Shown here in pieces: positions 1 to 5,586 of a stretch of DNA of 5,586 bases. Positions within the stretch are counted from its first letter, which is position 1. The number at the start of each line of letters is the position of its first letter. The notes below the pieces were generated by a model that made no database searches, had not been told where the DNA came from, and saw only the letters and a list, made by a program, of their open reading frames with translations. Both the position numbers and the translations under genes were made by a program. This stretch comes from Humisphaera sp. (lineage in GTDB: Bacteria; Planctomycetota; Phycisphaerae; Tepidisphaerales; Tepidisphaeraceae), in the NCBI GenBank assembly GCA_025351525.1, contig JANXVV010000634.1:1-5586 (forward strand), in the 5' to 3' direction.

Positions 1-50
1 CGGAGTACCGCGACCTGTGGCACCAATATGGGTCCGACCCGACATTTTAG
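1..50 (+). CDS. Possible 3' end of an unidentified upstream gene (partial)
   Basis: Reading from base 3, the frame gives EYRDLWHQYGSDPTF and then a TAG stop at 48-50. This looks like an ordinary protein C-terminus. A second frame (from base 2) stays open until the TGA at 86-88, so the choice of frame is uncertain. Too little is present to name a family. If real, the gene ends about 94 bases before rsmE on the same strand. Confidence 0.3.
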   Translation, partial: EYRDLWHQYGSDPTF

Positions 51-80
51 TTATGACAAAGCTCCAGGCATTTTTGGAAA

Positions 81-94
81 GCGCGTGATCGCGC
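81..94. other. Short GC hairpin upstream of rsmE
   Basis: GCGCG at 81-85 pairs with CGCGC at 90-94 around a TGAT loop. No T-tract follows on either strand, so it is not a convincing intrinsic terminator. It may be chance in GC-rich DNA. Confidence 0.2.
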
Positions 95-108
95 AAAGTG
101 ATAGAGCC

Positions 109-137
109 TTGCCGCACTCCGCCGCGCCCCGCATAAT
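109..137 (+). promoter_or_regulatory. Candidate promoter of rsmE
   Basis: TTGCCG at 109-114 and CATAAT at 132-137 are separated by 17 bases, a sigma70-like arrangement with a 5/6 match in the -10 box. The -10 box ends only 6 bases before the GTG start at 144, so transcription would begin at or next to the start codon and give a leaderless message. No Shine-Dalgarno sequence is seen before the GTG, which is consistent with that. Chance matches are possible. Confidence 0.35.
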
Positions 138-143
138 CCTCCC

Positions 144-866
144 GTGGCCAGGCGAATTCACGTCAGCAACGTATCGATCGGTGAATTGACGCTCGACGAG
201 CGCGAGGCGCATCACGTGCGCGATGTGCTTCGACTGGAAGCGCGGACCCCCGTCGAGGCGTTCGACGATGCGGGCCACATCGGCGTCGGCGTGCTCGGCA
301 CCGTGACCGCCGGGGCAGTCACGATCCGGGTGGAGTCGATCCAGGCGGACGAGGCCGATGGTTTCCGCCTCATCATCGCCTCGGCGGTCCCCAAGGCCGC
401 GCGGGCGGATTGGATGGTCGAGAAACTGAGCGAACTGGGGGTGCATACCTTCATCCCCATTGCCACCGACCGAAGCGTATCGCTGCCCGAAGGCAAGGGA
501 AAATTGCAGCGATGGCAGCGCCTCGCCGAGGAAGCCGCCAAGCAATCCCACCGTCGCGGCGTGATGCGCATCGAGCCCCTCACCCCTCTCTCCCCCGCCC
601 TCGCCGCAGCCCTGCTGGCTGGCGAGGCATGGTGTTTCTCCACCTTCCCCGGATCCATTCCTTTGTCTGAAAAAGCCCGCGATCCCGCCGCCCCCGTTCT
701 CACCTTGTTCATCGGTCCAGAAGGAGGATGGTCCCCTGCGGAGACAGTTCTTTTCGCAACTTCAAAAATACCCAGCCTGTCGCTGACCCGCACGATCCTC
801 CGGATCGAAACCGCCGCGATCGCCGCAGCGGCGGTGATGGTGGGGAAGTGGTTAGTGGGGAAGTGA
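144..866 (+). CDS. rsmE: RsmE, 16S rRNA (uracil1498-N3)-methyltransferase
   Basis: This 240-residue protein is a SPOUT-class methyltransferase that uses S-adenosylmethionine to methylate N3 of U1498 in 16S rRNA of the small ribosomal subunit, in the cytoplasm. Family signatures are in the right order. The N-terminal PUA-like part has HHVRDVLRL (23-31). The SPOUT part has RWQRLAEEAAKQS (123-135), the cofactor-loop motif GPEGGWSPAE (191-200) and the knot motif RTILRIETA (216-224). The usual SLG.RILR.ETA is slightly altered here, with T in place of the glycine. Length is normal for the family. The start is GTG at 144, placing RRIHV at the usual N-terminus; no ATG lies nearby in frame. The tail VGKWLVGK is encoded by a short tandem duplication. 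The gene is convergent with the Tad-like pair downstream. Confidence 0.95.
   Translation: MARRIHVSNVSIGELTLDEREAHHVRDVLRLEARTPVEAFDDAGHIGVGVLGTVTAGAVTIRVESIQADEADGFRLIIASAVPKAARADWMVEKLSELGVHTFIPIATDRSVSLPEGKGKLQRWQRLAEEAAKQSHRRGVMRIEPLTPLSPALAAALLAGEAWCFSTFPGSIPLSEKARDPAAPVLTLFIGPEGGWSPAETVLFATSKIPSLSLTRTILRIETAAIAAAAVMVGKWLVGK
840..865 (+). repeat. Tandem 15-base repeat at the 3' end of rsmE
   Basis: GTGGGGAAGTG occurs at 840-850 and again at 855-865, a period of 15 bases and therefore in frame. It encodes VGK twice (VGKWLVGK), and the second copy runs into the TGA stop. A small duplication appears to have extended the rsmE C-terminus by about five residues. Confidence 0.6.
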
Positions 867-874
867 GGAAGGGT

Positions 875-1026
875 CCAAATCAGAAATTAGAAATCAGAAA
901 AAAGCTCGAAGAGGAAAAGCCAAAGCTCGAACGATGATCTCTCTTGAGCTTTCTGCTTTCGAGCTTTTTTCTGATTTCGAGTTTCTGGTTTTCCGGTTTC
1001 TTGTCGATCCGCACCGCGGCGCGGGG
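875..1026. repeat. Dispersed inverted-repeat element, copy 1
   Basis: This AT-rich, oligo-purine/oligo-pyrimidine block lies in GC-rich DNA between the convergent genes rsmE and Tad-like A. It has three parts: a left part at 879-910 (30 of 32 bases identical to 3372-3403), a variable centre at 911-955, and a right part at 956-1017 (60 of 62 identical to 3435-3496). Both copies end in a GC-rich tail after CTTGTCGATCCGCACCGC. Same order and orientation show that it is one mobile or dispersed element present twice. I believe similar 'CAGAAATCAG' repeats occur in planctomycete genomes, but this is recollection and was not tested. Confidence 0.85.
890..978. terminator. Two-way terminator-like hairpin between rsmE and Tad-like A
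   Basis: Bases 890-910 are perfectly complementary to 958-978 (21 pairs). Alternative shorter stems exist inside: AAAGCTCGAA (922-931) with TTCGAGCTTT (958-967), followed by more T, and AAAGCTC (922-928) with GAGCTTT (946-952). The six A's at 898-903 become a T-tract on the minus strand and the six T's at 965-970 serve the plus strand. Hence the hairpin could end transcription from both convergent genes. Function is inferred from sequence and position only. Confidence 0.55.
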
Positions 1027-1039
1027 TCAACCCCGGGAC

Positions 1040-2260
1040 TCATTGGACGATGCTGACCGGTCCGCCCACCACGCCGCTGCCTCCGAGCGATTCATCCACG
1101 TGAAAATTCTGTTTCAGGGTCACACTGTTGGCGATGATCGATCCGTAGGTCTCGGCCTGTCCCATGGTCGACACTGTGCTCAGGGGCGCGTAGAGCACGA
1201 TGTACAGAGGCAGGTCGCAGTCGATGGAGAAGCTGGCGCTGGTGGTGGCGAGGAACTGCAGGTTCTTCGGGCGGTTCTGGTAGGTGGTGATCAGCACGTT
1301 GTGCTGATTCATCGTGCCGGTGATGTAAATGACCGCCGGCCCGGTGAAATTAATGGTGCTGGAATTAATGGTGACGTTGTTCAGATAGTACGTTCCCCCG
1401 GGCCAGGTGTAGCTGCCGGTTCCGAGGTTCAAATCCCGTGTGCCGCTGTTGTAGCCGCCGCCGGGGATGGCTGCATTATTATTGGTGGTCACCGCCGTGC
1501 CGGCGATGGGGGTGGGGTAGGAAAGGGTTGAGTTGAGGCTCGCCGTCGACCCGCTGACGTTGGAGGCATTGCTGATGACCAGCCCCGTGCCGGGGCGGCA
1601 GTATCCCTTGATAATCGAGTTTTGGCAGTCGATCGCGGCGTTGCTGGCGCAGCTCGCGTTATAGTTCATCGGGAACGAACCATACGATCCACTGCCTGAA
1701 TTCCAACTGTCGATCCCGTACCCCTTGGGAGCGAACAGGCTCAGGCCCACCAGCGCCGGGCTGCCCGTGGCGGCGGCAGTGGCGGTGGCGTGGACGTCGC
1801 AACTGTTCTGGCCCATGAGCATGGCGAACCAGAGTTTGACCGCATTGCCGTTGGCCGCCGTCCGGCGGGCGGTCACGCGGACGGAGTTGGCCCCGCTCCG
1901 GGCCGCGCCGGAGAGAATGGTGAAGGTGCGGCTCGTCGAGTCCCACGTCCCAAACTCCACGTCATTGTTGGGATCGATCACCACGGCCGTGCCATCGGCG
2001 GTGTTGTCCCCGGCGAAGGTCACGGCGATGTTCTGTGTGGCGGTGATGCCGTTGGTGAGTTGCGATACCGCCGCCCGCGCCGCGGCGGTGGCGGCCTGTT
2101 GCAGTTCCGTCTTGACGCTCTGCACCCGGCCCCAGTCCACGGCAAGCGACACAAACCCCACTACCACCGTCCATATCACCAGAAGGTAAATGACCATCAC
2201 GCCCGTGCGTTCACGGCAGCGTGAAGTGTGGCGTGGATGGAAAGTTCGCGTCAATGTCAT
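1040..2260 (-). CDS. Tad-like (TadE/TadG-type) membrane-anchored protein with beta-rich C-terminal domain, paralogue A
   Basis: The 406-residue protein starts with a basic segment (R10-R18) and one hydrophobic segment at about 21-43, then VDWGRVQSVKTELQQAATAAARAA. This is the usual start of Tad/TadG-like proteins (Flp-pilus-associated or pseudopilin-like, anchored in the inner membrane). Residues 60-160 are the typical periplasmic part. The region from about 282 to 390 (GGTYYLNN, NFTGPAVIYITG, IVLYAP, YGSIIANSVTLKQNFHVDESLG) resembles the beta-repeat DUF7305-type domain found behind such anchors. Three cysteines lie close together (C204, C212, C221). The ATG at 2260 has only a distant GGGGAG upstream. 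It is the second gene after paralogue B, with a 103-base gap, so co-transcription is likely. No tadA, tadB or tadC gene is near, so a role in a working pilus is not shown. Confidence 0.75.
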   Translation of the reverse strand: MTLTRTFHPRHTSRCRERTGVMVIYLLVIWTVVVGFVSLAVDWGRVQSVKTELQQAATAAARAAVSQLTNGITATQNIAVTFAGDNTADGTAVVIDPNNDVEFGTWDSTSRTFTILSGAARSGANSVRVTARRTAANGNAVKLWFAMLMGQNSCDVHATATAAATGSPALVGLSLFAPKGYGIDSWNSGSGSYGSFPMNYNASCASNAAIDCQNSIIKGYCRPGTGLVISNASNVSGSTASLNSTLSYPTPIAGTAVTTNNNAAIPGGGYNSGTRDLNLGTGSYTWPGGTYYLNNVTINSSTINFTGPAVIYITGTMNQHNVLITTYQNRPKNLQFLATTSASFSIDCDLPLYIVLYAPLSTVSTMGQAETYGSIIANSVTLKQNFHVDESLGGSGVVGGPVSIVQ

Positions 2261-2363
2261 TGTTGGGATCGAACTCCCCGAGGTTCATCGGCGGTTTATC
2301 CAGGTGAGTGCAACGGGATTCCCCACACGACCCTTCACCGCCGGATGCCGACGGCTGTTTGGC
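2261..2363 (-). other. Gap between paralogues B and A with an open frame continuing past the B stop
   Basis: On the minus strand, the B frame stays open for dozens of codons after its TGA (2364-2366). It ends with MNLGEFDPNNDIDANFPSTP and a few more residues before a TGA inside the 5' end of A. The piece at 2256-2272 is identical over 17 bases to 1961-1977 inside A, which encodes IDPNNDV. The stretch may be a remnant of a third related coding segment. No terminator is seen in this gap. Confidence 0.3.
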
Positions 2364-3329
2364 TCAGTGCGTCGTGCCGATCACCTGCGCGCTAGTCTTC
2401 AGCGCCTCGTCATAATACAGGTCGTTATTGTCCGCGAGCGTGATGGTTTTGGCGACCATTGCCCCTTCGATGAGAGCACCATTGTGAAAGGTGAGATCCG
2501 AGCCGGGGCCGTTGTAGACGGCCACAAGGGTGTCGTTGTCATGCGCGATGAACGTATTTCCGGCGGCATGGTAAATCACCAGATTGGCCGGGATGCCGTT
2601 GTAGGCTCTCAAAATATTGTTGTCGTGAAGACTGGCGCTGCCGTTGAGGTAAACCGTTGCAGGCCCTGTGAAATTAATCGTGCAAGCGTCGGCCACGGTC
2701 AGGGAGGTGAAGTAGTAAATTCCGCCGGACCAGTTGACCGTGGTGTTACTGGAAAGGTTGGGCGTCTGGCTGACACCCCCGGGATTGGCCACCACCTGCA
2801 TGATGACCGCCGGTGCCGTGATGCTACCGGGGAGCGTCGTGATGGTGCCGGTGACGTTGATGCCACCCGCCACACTCCCGCCGGATCCGACGGTGGCATC
2901 ACCGTGAAGCCAGCAACCGGCGTGAGCGCCCTGGCCAAGGTTGCCGTTGGAACGCAGCACACCATTCGAGTTGTAGCTCGCATGGCTTGGGCTGGTCGTG
3001 ATGGCGGAGTTGTAGCTGGCCGCAAAAAGGCTTTTATTGACCGGGAAGGCGTTCAGCCCGGTGAACCCGACCGGAGTGTTGCTGGTGGCGGTGGCAACCA
3101 CGCCGGTCAGTTTAATATCGCACGTGTTGATACCGATGACCTTGGCAAATAAGAGCGGGATCGCCGTGCTGCGGGCGGCGGTCCGATAGGCGTTCACCTG
3201 TACCCTGCCGAAGTCCACCCCCATGGACACAAATCCGCAGAGCATGGTACATATGATGATCACGTAGAGCAGCACCATCCCTCGGCGGGATCGATACGTG
3301 CTACCACGTAGGACAATACGTCGGGCCAT
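2364..3329 (-). CDS. Tad-like (TadE/TadG-type) membrane-anchored protein, paralogue B, internally shortened
   Basis: The chosen start gives 321 residues. A basic segment (R3-R16) precedes a hydrophobic anchor at about 18-39 and then VDFGRVQ, matching VDWGRVQ of paralogue A. Here GRVQ runs almost directly into NAYRTAARSTAIPLLFAKVIGINTCD. In A the equivalent ARRTAANGNAVKLWFAMLMGQNSCD comes some 80 residues later, so B lacks that periplasmic segment in frame. The C-terminal part (SGGIYYF at 201-207, NFTGPATVYLNG at 219-230, GAMVAKTITLADNNDLYYDEAL at about 289-310) matches the beta-rich domain of A. The ATG at 3329 is preferred because AGGGA sits a few bases upstream and the N-terminus then equals that of A. 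An ATG at 3353 and a TTG at 3365 are in-frame alternatives. Probably the first gene of a B-A unit. Confidence 0.7.
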   Translation of the reverse strand: MARRIVLRGSTYRSRRGMVLLYVIIICTMLCGFVSMGVDFGRVQVNAYRTAARSTAIPLLFAKVIGINTCDIKLTGVVATATSNTPVGFTGLNAFPVNKSLFAASYNSAITTSPSHASYNSNGVLRSNGNLGQGAHAGCWLHGDATVGSGGSVAGGINVTGTITTLPGSITAPAVIMQVVANPGGVSQTPNLSSNTTVNWSGGIYYFTSLTVADACTINFTGPATVYLNGSASLHDNNILRAYNGIPANLVIYHAAGNTFIAHDNDTLVAVYNGPGSDLTFHNGALIEGAMVAKTITLADNNDLYYDEALKTSAQVIGTTH

Positions 3330-3368
3330 AATGATCCCTATCGGGTTTTTCATGGTCCCGCTCAATAC

Positions 3369-3505
3369 CCAACCAGAAATCAGAAATCAGAAAAAAGCTC
3401 GAAAGACGAGGACTTTCGAGCTTTCTTTTTTTCGCTTTCGAGCTTTTTTCTGATTTCGAGTTTCTGGCTTTCTGGTTTCTTGTCGATCCGCACCGCCGCG
3501 CGCGG
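3369..3505. repeat. Dispersed inverted-repeat element, copy 2
   Basis: This is the second copy of the element at 875-1026, in the same orientation. The right block 3435-3496 matches 956-1017 with two substitutions, and the left block 3372-3403 matches 879-910 with two. Bases 3383-3405 and 3435-3457 form a perfect 23-base inverted repeat. Here the element lies in a divergent region rather than between converging genes, so a terminator role alone does not explain its position. Confidence 0.85.
3394..3432 (+). terminator. Terminator-like stem inside repeat copy 2
   Basis: AAAGCTCGAAAG (3394-3405) pairs perfectly with CTTTCGAGCTTT (3413-3424) around a 7-base loop. One C and then seven T's (3426-3432) follow. 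On the minus strand the A-run at 3391-3396 gives a T-tract as well. The same left arm can instead pair with 3435-3446, so two exclusive structures are possible. No plus-strand gene lies directly upstream, so its use is unclear. Confidence 0.4.
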
Positions 3506-3528
3506 GGGGAAGGCACCGCCCCTGGTCT

Positions 3529-3557
3529 CCACGGGTTCCGCTGCGCTCCACCCGTGG
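3529..3557. repeat. GC-rich hairpin element upstream of lysC
   Basis: CCACGGGT (3529-3536) pairs with ACCCGTGG (3550-3557) around a 13-base loop containing TCCGCTGCGCTCC. The compact palindrome looks like a small dispersed repeat different from the AT-rich one just before it. Only one full copy is in this window, so its repeated nature is a guess. Confidence 0.45.
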
Positions 3558-3628
3558 CTACACCCCATCGCCCCGGTCGCAGTGGGTCGGAGTCCCCCCG
3601 CAGTCTTGCAGCCTCGAAGCGATCCCTG

Positions 3629-3656
3629 TTGAGTCTTTCCCCCTCATCTCTATAAT
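3629..3656 (+). promoter_or_regulatory. lysC promoter (sigma70-type)
   Basis: TTGAGT at 3629-3634 and a perfect TATAAT at 3651-3656 are separated by 16 bases. Transcription would start near 3663, leaving a leader of about 36 bases that is strongly pyrimidine-rich (CCCCCTCTCTATTCCCCC). The placement directly before lysC and after the repeat elements supports lysC having its own promoter. Confidence 0.65.
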
Positions 3657-3699
3657 CCCCCTCTCTATTCCCCCGGCAACGACACGGCGAATTTGAACC

Positions 3700-4941
<1,242 letters not shown>

Positions 4942-4970
4942 AAATCCAACGTCGCCTCCCCCGTTTAGCG

Positions 4971-4987
4971 CCGGCCCGGAGGGCCGG
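4971..4987 (+). terminator. GC hairpin after lysC, weak terminator candidate
   Basis: CCGGCCC (4971-4977) and GGGCCGG (4981-4987) form a 7-pair stem with a GGA loop, 29 bases after the lysC stop. The following bases (GATTTGCCTTGG) hold only a short T-run, so it is not a classical intrinsic terminator. The GGAGG in the loop region could also serve as a ribosome site for the next gene. Confidence 0.3.
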
Positions 4988-5042
4988 GATTTGCCTTGGG
5001 GTTCACAACATCGCAACACCGCTTCCAACTCACCTCGCGGCA

Positions 5043-5228
5043 CTGCGTAGGCGCAGGATTTTCCGTCGCGCCGCGATCCTGTTTACAACCCTCCTCACGC
5101 TGTTCATCATCGCCGACCACCTGAGCTGCTTCGGTTATCACGGCAACGACTGGACCCGCTGCGATGCCCGCCAATTCCAAGTCATCACCGTCACCGCTCA
5201 GGGCGATCTCATACTCGATCAACTGGAA
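5043..5228 (+). other. In-frame 5' extension of the nuclease-like gene without a canonical start
   Basis: The frame of the gene at 5229 is open upstream to the TAA at 4875-4877. From CTG 5043 it reads LRRRRIFRRAAILFTTLL and on through TLFIIADHLSCFGYHGNDW, a basic stretch plus a hydrophobic segment typical of a signal peptide or membrane anchor. It then continues with FQVITVTAQGDLILDQLE, which fits the first strands of the nuclease fold. It is therefore very probably coding, yet it has no ATG, GTG or TTG. Possible starts are CTG 5043, ATT 4989 (6 bases after GGAGG at 4978-4982), or an upstream start lost by a frameshift or a sequence error. Confidence 0.6.
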
Positions 5229-5525
5229 ATGAAAGTGCATCTGCTGGGCGTCATCCCCGGCGAAGGTGCCACGGAATATCTGTCAGAACAAATCCGTGGA
5301 AAACGCGTGATTCTCAAACTGGAGTCGCCGCAAACCCGCGACGCGGAAGGTCGATTGCTGGCATATGTCTATCTCGATGTAAGCGACTGCCTGAATGTCG
5401 ACCTCGTCCGCGAAGGCTTTGCGCGGGCGGATCGAGTGAATCCGTATCTGATGCGTGCCTTGGTTGAAAGAGCGGAGGCGGACGCCCGAAAACATCGGCG
5501 AGGCATCTGGAAAAAATCGCCTTGA
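5229..5525 (+). CDS. Staphylococcal-nuclease-like (thermonuclease fold) protein, probably anchored or secreted and catalytically degenerate
   Basis: From the first canonical ATG, 98 residues are encoded; the real protein probably starts upstream (see 5043-5228). The C-terminal half fits the SNase family well: EGRLLAYVYLD (40-50) matches GRGLAYIYAD with the catalytic Arg87 equivalent at R42. NVDLVREGFARADRVNP and RAEADARKHRRGIW match the family's helices and its typical GIW ending. The active-site loop is changed. VRL..DTPE of the family reads VHLLGVIPGE here (3-12), so the Arg35 position is His and the Asp40 and Thr41 metal positions are Ile and Pro. Glu43 (E12) and the upstream GD (Asp21) remain. 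SNase enzymes cut DNA and RNA using calcium; activity here is doubtful. It follows lysC on the same strand by about 100 bases or less. The family assignment is fairly sure, the function is not. Confidence 0.7.
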   Translation: MKVHLLGVIPGEGATEYLSEQIRGKRVILKLESPQTRDAEGRLLAYVYLDVSDCLNVDLVREGFARADRVNPYLMRALVERAEADARKHRRGIWKKSP

Positions 5526-5560
5526 GGTAGATCGCGCCTGGAGAAATTTTCGCAACCTGG

Positions 5561-5586
5561 TTAGCCGCGACGCGCAGCGGAGCGCG
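5561..5586. repeat. GC-rich hairpin stretch at the window edge
   Basis: After the last gene, TTAGCCGCGACGCGCAGCGG runs to the window end. CGCGC (5571-5575) pairs with GCGCG (5582-5586) around AGCGGA. It looks like the first half of a small GC-rich dispersed element, but the rest lies outside the window. Confidence 0.3.

Larger units (their letters stand above)
3330..3699. other. Divergent intergenic region between Tad-like B and lysC
   Basis: This roughly 370-base gene-free region holds, in order, the possible extended 5' end of Tad-like B, repeat copy 2 (3369-3505), a GC-rich hairpin element (3529-3557) and the lysC promoter (3629-3656) with a pyrimidine-rich leader. I see no RNA gene or clear riboswitch. 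In particular, the lysC leader downstream of the promoter is too short (about 36 bases) for a lysine riboswitch. A convincing promoter for the minus-strand genes was not found. Confidence 0.6.

Noticed and set aside
212..793. Minus-strand frame opposite rsmE
   Set aside because: It is a composition shadow; rsmE has all its family motifs on the plus strand.
875..1026. CRISPR array or insertion-sequence ends
   Set aside because: There are only two copies more than 2 kb apart, no regular spacers, no transposase gene and no visible target duplication.
944..1531. Plus-strand frame beginning in the repeat (SFLLSSFFLISSFWF)
   Set aside because: The hydrophobic start is only the translation of the T-rich repeat arm, and the rest lies opposite Tad-like A.
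2190..3152. Long plus-strand open frame opposite the Tad-like genes
   Set aside because: Its translation is rich in V, G, R and H with no recognisable domain. The minus-strand reading gives a membrane anchor and a domain shared by two paralogues.
3657..3699. Lysine riboswitch or leader-peptide attenuator before lysC
   Set aside because: The leader after the TATAAT box is about 36 bases, with no lysine-codon-rich small frame and no room for the riboswitch core.
5112..5140. Lipoprotein signal (cysteine in HLSC) in the nuclease leader
   Set aside because: The -3 residue is His rather than Leu or a similar residue, and an acidic DH precedes it, so it does not fit a lipobox; a plain anchor or signal peptide is more likely.

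Overview
The window reads as ordinary chromosomal DNA of a GC-rich bacterium, most likely a member of the Planctomycetota and perhaps Phycisphaerae. This is inferred from the Tad-like surface proteins with a choice-of-anchor-like C-terminal domain, the AT-rich 'CAGAAATCAG'-type dispersed repeats set in GC-rich DNA, and the general protein style. No 16S rRNA or other decisive marker is present.

Layout, left to right. The first 50 bases may carry the last codons of an unidentified upstream gene. rsmE follows on the plus strand (144-866): the 16S rRNA m3U1498 methyltransferase, starting at GTG. A short convergent gap (867-1039) holds the first copy of a dispersed inverted-repeat element that can act as a two-way terminator. 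Two paralogous minus-strand genes follow (B at 2364-3329, then A at 1040-2260, transcribed B to A). Both encode TadE/TadG-like proteins with one N-terminal membrane anchor and a beta-rich C-terminal domain. Gene B has lost about 80 residues relative to A. A 370-base divergent gap (3330-3699) holds the second copy of the dispersed repeat, a second GC-rich hairpin and a good sigma70-type promoter for lysC. lysC (3700-4941) encodes aspartate kinase with two ACT domains and a possible internal start for a separate regulatory subunit. Last is a staphylococcal-nuclease-like protein (canonical start 5229, end 5525). Its reading frame clearly extends upstream through a membrane segment but shows no ATG, GTG or TTG there. 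The window ends inside another GC-rich repeat-like stretch.

The genes do not form one pathway. rsmE (ribosome modification) and lysC (first step of Lys/Thr/Met and diaminopimelate synthesis) are housekeeping genes. The A/B pair is an accessory surface or pilus-type module. It is bracketed by two copies of the same repeat in the same orientation (60 of 62 bases identical in the best block), so it looks like a cassette between rsmE and lysC. I found no clear new defence or mobile system. The most interesting points are the repeat-bracketed cassette, the in-frame loss in gene B, the nested lysC start, the GGSN change in the kinase motif, and the degenerate nuclease with no canonical start.
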